64,000 nucleotides of DNA, taken from positions 343,636 through 407,635 of the forward strand of contig CANNZV010000271.1 of the NCBI GenBank assembly GCA_947561585.1. The letters run 5' to 3'. The stretch is from Caprella mutica. Its lineage: Eukaryota; Arthropoda; Malacostraca; Amphipoda; Caprellidae. How positions within the stretch are numbered: the stretch's first letter is position 1; the number at the start of each line of letters is the position of its first letter. The translations under genes were made by a program, and so were the position numbers. Below, in pieces: positions 1-8,912 of this stretch. Below the pieces are notes generated by a model that was given only the letters and a program-made list of their open reading frames with translations, was not told the origin of the DNA and did not search any database.

Positions 1-709
1 CTGTAACTAAACACTGTAACTGTACACTGTAACTGTACACTGTAACTGTACACTGTAACTGTACACTGTAACTGTACACTGTAACTGTACACTGTAACTG
101 TACACTGTAACTGTACACTGTAACTGTACACTGTAACTGTACACTGTAACTGTACACTGTAACTGTACACTGTAACTGTACACTGTAACTGTACACTGTA
201 ACTGTACACTGTAACTGTACACCGTAACTGTACACTGTAACTGTACACCGTTACTCTACACAGTAACTGTACACTGTAACTGTACACTGTAACTGTACAC
301 TGTAACTGTACACTGTAACTATAAACTGTAACTGTAACTGGTAACTGTAAACAGTAACTGTAAACAGTAACTGTAAACAGTAACTGTAAACAGTAACTGT
401 AAACAGTAACTGTAAACAGTAACTGTAAACAGTAACTGTAAACAGTAACTTTAAACAGTAACTGTAAACAGTAACTGTAAACAGTAACTGTAAACAGTAA
501 CTGTAAACAGTAACTGTAAACAGTAACTGTAAACAGTAACTGTAAACAGTAACTGTAAACAGTAACTGTAAACTGTAACTGTACACTGTAACTGTACACT
601 CTAACTGTACACTCTAACTGTACACTATAACTGTACACTTTAACTGTAAACTGTAACTGTTCACTGTAACTGTACACTGTAACTGTACTCTGTAATTGTA
701 CTCTGTAAC
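1..709. repeat. 13-bp satellite array, left part
   Basis: Near-perfect tandem copies of TGTAACTGTACAC. From about 338 to 577 the array switches to a related 13-bp variant, CAGTAACTGTAAA, which points to local homogenisation. The minus strand of the unit has no stop codon, so long meaningless reading frames appear there. The array runs off the left edge of the window and is interrupted at 710 by the retroelement. Confidence 0.97.
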
Positions 710-1277
710 TGTTAGAAATTGAACGATATAACGAATATTATATATTTATATAATATTAGACTGTGTGTTCAACTCTAACTATATATCCTATTTGAATATA
801 TTATTATTATATATTGAACATTATATTATATTATATTATATTGAATATATTATTATATTGAATATTATATTATACTGTATTATATTATACTATTGAATAT
901 TATACTTATATTATATTACGTGCAATCTGAGACTATGTGTACGAGTCGATTAACTTTTACCTAAATTCTTTATAAGGATTAACTTACAATATCTGAATAG
1001 TATCTTGATTGCAAATGTTATAAGAAGGTGAATAAATAAGGATTTGAACTATCATTACCTATCATAAAAGTTGGCTATGCACAATTATCTATCTGTTCTG
1101 TCGGAGGAGAGGATATAAATTCACCAAATTCATTGGATTAGAGATCACGAAGACTTATAAAAACTCATTAGAGTATTACTTTGTATTACATTAGATACTG
1201 TAACCAAGGACTTTAAAATCTAGCAAAAACTTGTTGCATAGTGGATTTTCGTTCCCTTCTATTCCCTTAGATCCCAG

Positions 1278-1285
1278 TATAAAAG
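1278..1285 (+). promoter_or_regulatory. LTR TATA box
   Basis: TATAAAAG is the best core-promoter match in the LTR and lies about 250 bases upstream of the LTR polyadenylation signal. A second, weaker TATAAAT is at 1114-1120. The same box is at 12184-12191 in the 3' LTR. Confidence 0.6.
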
Positions 1286-1530
1286 ACTGTGGATTCCAAA
1301 GAACCATGTTCTTATCGTAACTGAGTCTCTTCGCTGTGCATCTAGCACTATTCCCTCCGTCCGTTCGAATACTCTTATCCGTAATCGGTATATATTGTGC
1401 ATAGAACATAGTATGTTTTTAAACTGTGCGTGAACAAAATCTGTATCTTGTAATCCTGTACTTAATATTTGAGAATAGTAATTCTAAGAGATATATATAG
1501 AGTTGTTTCATTTCCCCGATTCTATAGGGA

Positions 1531-1536
1531 AATAAA
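1531..1536 (+). terminator. LTR polyadenylation signal
   Basis: AATAAA in the 5' LTR. The working copy for transcript ends would be the equivalent at 12437-12442 in the 3' LTR. Confidence 0.6.
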
Positions 1537-1607
1537 GTTAACTCAGTGAATTAAAACTACGTCAGTAAAGAAAGAAACTTACTGACCTGCAAACTAGTTT
1601 TAAAATG

Positions 1608-1627
1608 TGGCGCCCGAAAACAGGGAC
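1608..1627 (+). promoter_or_regulatory. Primer binding site (tRNA-Lys-like)
   Basis: TGGCGCCCGAAAACAGGGAC starts three bases after the LTR. It matches the 3' end of the tRNA-Lys type used by many retroviruses, except for two extra A residues in the middle, so that the acceptor and T-stem complements are separated. The position is right for a primer binding site; the tRNA identity is inferred. Confidence 0.75.
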
Positions 1628-1797
1628 TTCTCTGAATTACTAATCAAATCAAAACTATATAAGTACAGGTGATACAGTGGTGGTGACTAATAACTCTAAG
1701 TAAGTGACCACAGTGAATGAGTGGAGAAAACTCCTCATTAAGGACGGAAGAAGAGTCGAACCCTCAGGATCAATCTGAGTAAAAGAAAGGGAGTAAA

Positions 1798-2495
1798 GAC
1801 TGTGAAAGGCAGCAACGCCATCACGTCAGGGTGTAAGTACCACTACACCACAAAGCCACACCGCGTAATCCATATTGCGCTACAGTGTGAAGGACTGTGA
1901 AAGGCAGCAACGCCATCACGTCAGGGTGTAAGTACCACTACACCACAAAGCCACACCGCGTAATCCATATTGCGCTACAGTGTGAAGGACTGTGAAAGGC
2001 AGCAACGCCATCACGTCAGGGTGTAAGTACCACTACACCACAAAGCCACACCGCGTAATCCACATTGCGCTACAGTGTGAAGGACTGTGAAAGGCAGCAA
2101 CGCCATCACGTCAGGGTGTAAGTACCACTACACCACAAAGCCACACCGCGTAATCCATATTGCGCTACAGTGTGAAGGACTGTGAAAGGCAGCAACGCCA
2201 TCACGTCAGGGTGTAAGTACCACTACACCACAAAGCCACACCGCGTAATCCACATTGCGCTACAGTGTGAAGGACTGTGAAAGGCAGCAACGCCATCACG
2301 TCAGGGTGTAAGTACCACTACACCACAAAGCCACACCGCGTAATCCACATTGCGCTACAGTGTGAAGGACTGTGAAAGGCAGCAACGCCATCACGTCAGG
2401 GTGTAAGTACCACTACACCACAAAGCCACACCGCGTAATCCACATTGCGCTACAGTGTGAAGGACTGTGAAAGGCAGCAGCGCCATCACGTCAAG
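1798..2495 (+). repeat. 95-bp tandem repeat in the leader, 7.3 copies
   Basis: Copies start at 1798, 1893, 1988, 2083, 2178, 2273 and 2368, with a partial copy at 2463. They differ only by a few bases, such as CATATTGC versus CACATTGC. Each full copy contains GTGTAAGTACC, whose GTAAGT (first at 1833) matches the intron side of a 5' splice site. Confidence 0.96.
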
Positions 2496-2650
2496 GTTCC
2501 ATACCAGCATTCCTTCAATGAGCAATCATCAGAACACTCTCAACATAGTATAACGAGAGACGTGAGACTTACGTGGCAAAACATTGCACGTACCACATAA
2601 CCTCTAAACTGCCCTTCCACTTTGTGTAATACCACACACACTCCGTACCT

Positions 2651-2822
2651 TCAACTTGACCCGTTGCCAGGGTGCGAGCCAGCAGTGCCTCCGGCTAGTG
2701 GAGACCTACTTCCCAGAGCAGCCGAAGAACTGGTATTCTTCAACTTGACCGTTGCAGCAGCGGTAGCAGTGCCCCAGGCTAGTTGAGACCTACTTCCTAG
2801 TGCAGTTGAAGAACTGGTATTC
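2651..2822 (+). repeat. Imperfect 89-bp direct duplication in the leader
   Basis: Two diverged copies (2651-2739 and 2740-2822) share TCAACTTGACC at the start, GAGACCTACTTCC in the middle and GAAGAACTGGTATTC at the end. Confidence 0.85.
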
Positions 2823-3344
2823 CCTACCGGTGTCTAAGGTCAGCGACCTTACGAGCAGCCAGCACTTCACATAAAAAACACTTTGCGTCACAACGCATAA
2901 CACGTCATCACTTAGGAAGTTACATAACCCGTCTGAGATCTACGAGAATTTCTACGTAAGCTTAATCACTAGTATAAGGGGCTAAGTAACTAAAGAAATA
3001 ATAGCAGAACGTCATCTGTTCTATTGAAGTATTGAGTAGTAAAAAAATAATTGAAGTTAAAATTATAGAATAATAAAAATTCAAGTCGAACTAATTTAAT
3101 AAGTTATAGAACATTTTATCAAATTGTTGTAATTCATAAATCATAATTTAGGGGTATTACCACTAACAACATAAAATACATAAATTATTGCATGGTTATG
3201 TTGTGTTACTAATACTCTTAAATAACTTGTATTGCATGCTGAGTATTGAATATTGCGTATCGTGTGTATTAATTGATTAATTACATAAGTTAATACGTAT
3301 ATATTACTAAAGCGTTTTAGTTAGTGCCATTATAACAAGGGAAA

Positions 3345-4838
3345 ATGGCACTAACTGGCACGGAACAAAATTTACTTATCTTAGATCCCCTACCCCGTTT
3401 CCGAGGGAATCTAAGAAAAGGCGAGAATCCTCAAGGTACGTCGGACATTGATGTCCGCACGTTCTTGAGGAGTCTTGAAATACAGTTCAAGTGTAGGAAT
3501 ATTAATGATGATCACCAAAAGGTCCAATTATTATTTAACCAAGTAGTTAAACATGTTGGTGATGCCATACAAGTAGTAAACGGGTTCGCCGGTGTTAACA
3601 TAACGTATGCTAGTTTGAAAGAAGAACTGCTCATTAGTTATCCCCAACATGAAAGGACTGATTTTACATGCGCCGCTCACTCTATAATGAAATTCAATAT
3701 ACAACCCCAGGAACCACTCCGTTCTATATCCCAACTGGAAGCAGAGGCGCGAGCCGCCGTAGAAGCTTTTATGTCCGGTACCCATCGGGAGAAAGAAGGA
3801 ATATACGCCCAGAACATCATAAGTGAGAACATAAGGGTTAGTGAAACTGATTCCGTGGACCCACCACCGAACGCGTCAGTTGGTGAAGAATCCACTGACA
3901 GTGAGACCGAAGAGGATGGACAAGAACAGGGCACCTCAACCAGGATTCCAACGACCTCATTAGGAACCACGAGTTCGCGATCATCCCCCCCCATGGACGA
4001 ACGGAGAACTGCCGGAACTGGGACTGAGACTCCAGAAGCAGAAGGAGTCAGACGAGGAGTGAACAGGAATGTAGTGTATAATCGGGGAATAACACAAACC
4101 CCAAGGGAATTTATAACTGCCCAAGAGCTCCTGCATAGTTTCATTATGCATCTTCACCTGGCGGACAAACTAGAACCCGAGGCATACAAGAAAATAGCGA
4201 ATGCACCTATAGGTCTCCGTTCCACGATGTTGAAGGCCAAGGCCGCCCAAGCTATGGAAAAACATTCTTCTGACAAAAAGAAGAGAGATAACCGAAAAAG
4301 TCGTTCTGACGTTCTCTATGAAATACGACCAGACAATAATGCTGTTCGAAATAACGAATCAAGAGGTACGTGTTTCCATTGCGGAAAATTAGGACATCAA
4401 AAGAAGGATTGTAGAGCCCTCCAAGGCTCCCAAACCCAGGTAAACGCCCATTGCAAATACTGCAAACAGAGGGGCCATAATGCAAAAAGGTGCATAAAAC
4501 GCATGCAAAAGGGGATACCCCTATGCGGGAAATGTGACCGAATAGGTCATGAGTACAAGGATTGTAAATCAGATAAAATGTGCACTATTTGTAGCCGTAA
4601 AGGGCATACCTCAAATGAGTGTAGGACTAGAAGGAACCAGGAAACAAACAACGGTAAGGGCCAAAGATATACAGGCAAATATAAACCCACAAGGGAGGAA
4701 ATGAGAAATATGGAAGAATGGGATAAACCAAATGATGAGGAAGATAGCGAATACAGTGATGAGATAAACATCATATGTGAAGAAGAAGGACAGGCAATCC
4801 CAATAGATGATGATAGAGGAAATGAAGGTCAATATTGA
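3345..4838 (+). CDS. gag: Gag polyprotein with four CCHC zinc knuckles
   Basis: This 497-residue reading frame follows the leader, and the ATG sits in a good context (GAAAATGG). The N-terminal half is capsid-like by position. Residues about 160-245 are acidic and Ser/Thr-rich, as in a linker. The C-terminal third carries four CX2CX4HX4C zinc knuckles whose first cysteines are at residues 343, 370, 394 and 413, followed by a strongly acidic tail. These knuckles bind RNA for packaging. Insect gypsy-type errantiviruses usually lack them, so this Gag is of a different type from the textbook group. It ends in TGA (4836-4838), with pol continuing in the same frame. Confidence 0.93.
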   Translation: MALTGTEQNLLILDPLPRFRGNLRKGENPQGTSDIDVRTFLRSLEIQFKCRNINDDHQKVQLLFNQVVKHVGDAIQVVNGFAGVNITYASLKEELLISYPQHERTDFTCAAHSIMKFNIQPQEPLRSISQLEAEARAAVEAFMSGTHREKEGIYAQNIISENIRVSETDSVDPPPNASVGEESTDSETEEDGQEQGTSTRIPTTSLGTTSSRSSPPMDERRTAGTGTETPEAEGVRRGVNRNVVYNRGITQTPREFITAQELLHSFIMHLHLADKLEPEAYKKIANAPIGLRSTMLKAKAAQAMEKHSSDKKKRDNRKSRSDVLYEIRPDNNAVRNNESRGTCFHCGKLGHQKKDCRALQGSQTQVNAHCKYCKQRGHNAKRCIKRMQKGIPLCGKCDRIGHEYKDCKSDKMCTICSRKGHTSNECRTRRNQETNNGKGQRYTGKYKPTREEMRNMEEWDKPNDEEDSEYSDEINIICEEEGQAIPIDDDRGNEGQY

Positions 4839-7800
4839 CACAAGGAAGAGGTACAGGAGGAGGATCACGTAAGGACCTTAAATAACTCGATATCCACTCC
4901 TAAATTAAGGGTAGAAATAAATAATAGAAAATATGATGCTCTCATTGATACAGGAGCTTCCATTTCATTAATAAATGAAGAGTTAGTACCTCAAAATTAT
5001 TTAAGGAAAACAAACCGTAGTGTGAAGGACGCTAGTGGTAATACGATTCCTATAGCAGGAAGCATAAAGGTGGGATTAATTACTCCTCAAGGACACTTTC
5101 CGGTGGAAATGTTGGTCTTAAGCAAGGTGAGCCCCGTAAAACAAATTATTGTTTTAGGGATGAATATATTAAATAATGCCCATTTGGATTTCTCGAATAA
5201 TACTCTGATATTTAATAAGAATAAGGGGTTACCCAAAGATATAAAGGATCCTGAAACAATGAGGATGAAAATATTAAACGAACAAATAGTAGGAGTACAG
5301 AAGAAATTAGGAAACGTTCCAGTTGGAAATAATAATATTCACTTGGTAGAAGATGTAGAATTAGACCCAAATGCGGTAACAATAATGAATATAAGGGCAC
5401 CAAGATGGTGCGTAGAAAATCAATGCATTGTGTTACATAAAACAGTGCACCACAAGAAAATGGTAGTATCAGCAAATGCAGTGACTCGGGTCACAAAAGG
5501 ACAAATTACCGTCAATCTCATAAATTTGGATGACGAGAAGGTGAGGTTAGAACAGGGTACCCAGTTATGTACGGGCCAGCTGTTTAATGAAGAAGAATAT
5601 CTGAACTCAGTCCAGGAGAAAGGAGAGAGAAATTACATGGACATAGAAAAAGAATTCAAGGAACTCACAGAAGAGGAAATAAACTGCGGAGATACTACCA
5701 TGAAGCCTCCGTTACTAACTCTCCTAAATACATTTAGGAAGGCGATCTGGAAGGAAGGAGAACCATTAGGACATTACAAGGGCGACCCTATGCCCATAAC
5801 GCTCACCGACCCTAATACTAAAATCAATTTACCCCCCTACAGGATACCCCATGCAAGACAAGGACAGTTGGATGCGGTTATAAGGGATATGATCAAGCAA
5901 GGAGTAATTATACGATCAAAGTCTTCGTATAACTCACCCCTCATCATAGTTCCCAAGCCAGGGGGTGAAATTAGAGTCTGTATCGATTATCGTCAATTAA
6001 ATAAAATAACCGAAAGAATAACTTATCCAATTCCCAGAATTAGTGAATTATTTAACTCATTAGGAAATACTAACTGTATTACCTCTTTAGACCTTGCATC
6101 CGCTTTCCACCAGGTACCCATTAAGGCAGAAGATCAGGAGAAGACAGCCTTTACGGCCTGTAATAGTAAGTATCAATATACGAGGATACCCTTTGGGTTA
6201 ACCTCAGCCCCAGGGTTTTTTAGTAGAGTAATAAATGAGGTCTTGTTCGATCTCATCGGTCATGGTGTTTTAGTCTACCTAGATGATATAATCATCACAA
6301 CAGCAGACAAGGTAAGTCATTTGGAAAAGATAGAGAAAGTATTAAAAAGGTTGACTGAAGCTAACTTGAAACTCAAAATAAAAAAGTGTAGGTTTTTTAC
6401 ACCCAGCGTGAAGTTCCTAGGGTACAATTTAACGTCAGAAGGGTTGAATCTAGACGAAGAGCGGATTAAGGACATCAGGGATTTACCATATCCTAAAGGT
6501 AAGCGACAATTACAAGGGTTATTGGGAACCCTAAACTACTTTAGGGTTCTTGTGGCTAATTATGCCATTATAGCCGCTCCCTTGTATGAACTACTAAAGA
6601 AGAACGTCCGGTTCTTGTGGGAAGAGCGGCATTCTCTCGCGGTGGACGCACTAAAGGAGAAACTCTGCTCGGCTCCCATCTTGAAGATACCCGACTACCA
6701 GCGTCCCTTCTACCTCCACACCGATGCTTCGTTAATAGGAATTTCTGCGTGTTTACTGCAAGAACATAACGGATGGCTACACCCAGTATCCTTTGTATCA
6801 AGATGTTTAACTGAGGCCCAGAGAAACTACTCAACGACAAAACGTGAGTGTATGGCCCTGTTATACGCCTTAAGAAAGTTTCATTATATCATCAAACTCT
6901 ATGATCTCACCGCATTTACGGACCACAAACCATTAATTGGAATATGTAACAAGGTAACCAAGGATGCAGCCATCACTAGGTGGACTGCCGCTATCCAGGA
7001 ATATGATGTAAAAATCAAATATTTACCTGGTAAAAGCAATATATTCGCGGATCTATTATCTAGATTAGTAGACGTGAATAAGGGATGTGTAGATGTCGCA
7101 CAGGAATTGGATGATGATTTCCACGAGAAGATCATCGAATTAAAAGAAGAAGAAGAAGAGACAACAGACGGAATTAACTCATTAATTCCAGTAGCAGTAC
7201 CTTGGGATGAGAAGGAATTGAGAGAACATCAGAAAAGAGATGAAAGGTGCAGTGACTTGCGGGTAACTATGAAAAATGGCCTCGAAGAGTCAACCCAGAA
7301 ATTATCAAATTTCAAGATAATGAATAAAATTATCTACGTTTATAGAAAATTGAAACGTGGAAATTCAGAGGAAGAAGTTCTGGTTCCATATATACCAGAC
7401 TCCCTCATGGAAAAGGCGTTTGAACTTGTCCACGATAAAATAACAGCCGGTCACAAGAGTGCTCCCAGAACATTAAGGTTGTTCAAGAGGAACTTCTATA
7501 ATTACAAGGAAAGGGAGTTCATTGAGAATAAGGCAAAAAATTGTACTAAGTGCATTAGGGCAAAGGGAATAGCCCAACCAATACCCATAGCTAAATACCC
7601 TATTCCTCCGAGACCTTTCACTGCGCTCAGTTCAGATATCCTGGGTCCACTTCCCATCACGGAATTTGGGAAAAGGTATGTTTTAGTTCTTAGGGATTTT
7701 ACTACAAGATACTCTGTATTTTACTCCTTAGCCTCTAAGGACAGTAGTGCTGTAATAGCAGCCCTTAGAAATTTCATATCTCATTACGGAACCTTCGAGA

Positions 7801-8699
7801 CATTACTGACAGATAATGCCCAAGAATTTCGAAGTGACGAGTTAAGGAAATTTTTGAGATTCTATGGTATAAGGAAAAAGGAGATAGTTGTATATCAACC
7901 CAGCTCGCAAGGACTATCGGAGCGTATAAATCGTGAATTAAATAAGTTGATTAGAATTTACGTTGAAGATGCTGCTAGGAATGATTGGGATCTCTTTTTA
8001 CCAACGTTACAGTTAACGGTGAATAACACTTATAATAATGTGTTGGGAGAAACCCCATTTTTTGCGCTGTATGGATACGATAGTTTCACTGTAGCTTTCA
8101 AGTCTCCTAAATTCAATTATGGGGAAGATTATCTGTCTATGCACTTGAATAAAGTATCCCAAGTCCGACAATATTGCCGCCAATATCTATTGAAATCACA
8201 GGATGAATATACGAGTCGGACAAATCGAAATAGAAGGGATAAGACCATAGAGGTTGGCGATCGAGTTTTCGCTAACCTCAAAAAATATAAACAGCAGGGA
8301 AAACTAGAGTTCCCCATCTCGGGCCCATTTGTAGTCACAAAGGCGGAAGGACGTGCATACAATATCAAGGACAAAGTCACCAAGGAAACTTATGTGGTCC
8401 ATCCAGATAAACTAATCTTAGGGTTACAAGTTCCCACAGGTAATATTCCCACAGGTAATATTCCCACAGGTAATATTCCCACAGGTAATATTTCCACAGG
8501 TCAGGATCCCTCAGCCAACGGAATTAATCTCCAAGGTCAAGCGGGTGTTACCTCGGATGAACCATTAACAGGGAAAGACATCACAGGTGTGAAGCTGGAT
8601 AATAACCCTAATTCTAATAACACTAATATCGTGACTAACGCTAAATCACGTGAAATAACAACTGGTCAAAGGAGATATAATCTTAGGCCAAGGAATTAA
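4839..8699 (+). CDS. pol: Pol polyprotein: protease, reverse transcriptase, RNase H, integrase
   Basis: This frame has no stop for 1286 residues after the gag TGA and lies in the same frame as gag. The first internal ATG (5022) comes after the protease active site, so translation most likely enters from gag. Protease DTGA is at residue 37 of this segment. The RT YLDD catalytic box is near residue 480. RNase H has its DAS aspartate at about 629. Integrase has an HHCC zinc site and a D-D-35-E triad at about 933, 992 and 1028, then a GPF-type C-terminal module and no chromodomain. Domain order is that of Ty3/gypsy elements. The tail ends with five IPTGN-like repeats and a basic stretch. All catalytic residues checked are present. 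Confidence 0.95.
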   Translation, partial: HKEEVQEEDHVRTLNNSISTPKLRVEINNRKYDALIDTGASISLINEELVPQNYLRKTNRSVKDASGNTIPIAGSIKVGLITPQGHFPVEMLVLSKVSPVKQIIVLGMNILNNAHLDFSNNTLIFNKNKGLPKDIKDPETMRMKILNEQIVGVQKKLGNVPVGNNNIHLVEDVELDPNAVTIMNIRAPRWCVENQCIVLHKTVHHKKMVVSANAVTRVTKGQITVNLINLDDEKVRLEQGTQLCTGQLFNEEEYLNSVQEKGERNYMDIEKEFKELTEEEINCGDTTMKPPLLTLLNTFRKAIWKEGEPLGHYKGDPMPITLTDPNTKINLPPYRIPHARQGQLDAVIRDMIKQGVIIRSKSSYNSPLIIVPKPGGEIRVCIDYRQLNKITERITYPIPRISELFNSLGNTNCITSLDLASAFHQVPIKAEDQEKTAFTACNSKYQYTRIPFGLTSAPGFFSRVINEVLFDLIGHGVLVYLDDIIITTADKVSHLEKIEKVLKRLTEANLKLKIKKCRFFTPSVKFLGYNLTSEGLNLDEERIKDIRDLPYPKGKRQLQGLLGTLNYFRVLVANYAIIAAPLYELLKKNVRFLWEERHSLAVDALKEKLCSAPILKIPDYQRPFYLHTDASLIGISACLLQEHNGWLHPVSFVSRCLTEAQRNYSTTKRECMALLYALRKFHYIIKLYDLTAFTDHKPLIGICNKVTKDAAITRWTAAIQEYDVKIKYLPGKSNIFADLLSRLVDVNKGCVDVAQELDDDFHEKIIELKEEEEETTDGINSLIPVAVPWDEKELREHQKRDERCSDLRVTMKNGLEESTQKLSNFKIMNKIIYVYRKLKRGNSEEEVLVPYIPDSLMEKAFELVHDKITAGHKSAPRTLRLFKRNFYNYKEREFIENKAKNCTKCIRAKGIAQPIPIAKYPIPPRPFTALSSDILGPLPITEFGKRYVLVLRDFTTRYSVFYSLASKDSSAVIAALRNFISHYGTFETLLTDNAQEFRSDELRKFLRFYGIRKKEIVVYQPSSQGLSERINRELNKLIRIYVEDAARNDWDLFLPTLQLTVNNTYNNVLGETPFFALYGYDSFTVAFKSPKFNYGEDYLSMHLNKVSQVRQYCRQYLLKSQDEYTSRTNRNRRDKTIEVGDRVFANLKKYKQQGKLEFPISGPFVVTKAEGRAYNIKDKVTKETYVVHPDKLILGLQVPTGNIPTGNIPTGNIPTGNISTGQDPSANGINLQGQAGVTSDEPLTGKDITGVKLDNNPNSNNTNIVTNAKSREITTGQRRYNLRPRN
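8436..8500 (+). repeat. 15-bp tandem repeat encoding IPTGN-like units in the Pol tail
   Basis: The unit CCCACAGGTAATATT is repeated about four to five times. It preserves the frame, and each join reads CACAG followed by GTAATA, which resembles adjoining acceptor and donor splice sites. Confidence 0.9.
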
Positions 8700-8900
8700 C
8701 AATTAACAAAAAGAAAAAAAAAAGAAAAGGGAGATGCATGTGGAATTAATTAAATTAAGTATACTAACAAGTTATTATTACTATTGAAACTAACAATGTT
8801 AGAATTAATAAAAATAATATGGGATTGTTAGGAATGACGTAAATAGATGTTAGAATAGAATCTAAAATTATGGTAATTAATTAAGAGGAACTATTTTATT

Positions 8901-8906
8901 TCTCAG
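8901..8906 (+). promoter_or_regulatory. Putative 3' splice site for env mRNA
   Basis: A pyrimidine-rich stretch (CTATTTTATTTCTCAG) ends at 8906, six bases before the env ATG. Errantivirus Env proteins are made from a spliced subgenomic RNA, so this is the expected acceptor. The donor would lie in the leader. Confidence 0.55.
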
Positions 8907-8912
8907 GAGAAC

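Larger units (their letters stand above)
710..1604 (+). repeat. 5' LTR
   Basis: Begins TGTTAGAAATT and ends AGTTTTAAA; the same sequence recurs 10,906 bases downstream. The first 200 bases are an AT-rich imperfect TATTATATTGAA repeat. A strong TATA box (TATAAAAG, 1278-1285) and an AATAAA signal (1531-1536) imply an R region starting near 1305-1315. The boundary is exact because the neighbouring base differs between the two LTRs at both ends. Confidence 0.96.
1605..3344 (+). other. Long leader (5' untranslated region) of the retroelement
   Basis: About 1.74 kb separates the LTR from the gag start. It holds the primer binding site, seven 95-bp repeats (1798-2462 plus a partial copy), an imperfect 89-bp duplication (2651-2822) and an AT-rich stretch without long reading frames. 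Packaging signals and the env splice donor would be expected here. Confidence 0.8.

Noticed and set aside
1191..1409. 72-residue minus-strand frame in each LTR (also 12097-12315)
   Set aside because: It is antisense within the LTR, identical only because the LTRs are identical, and shows no domain.
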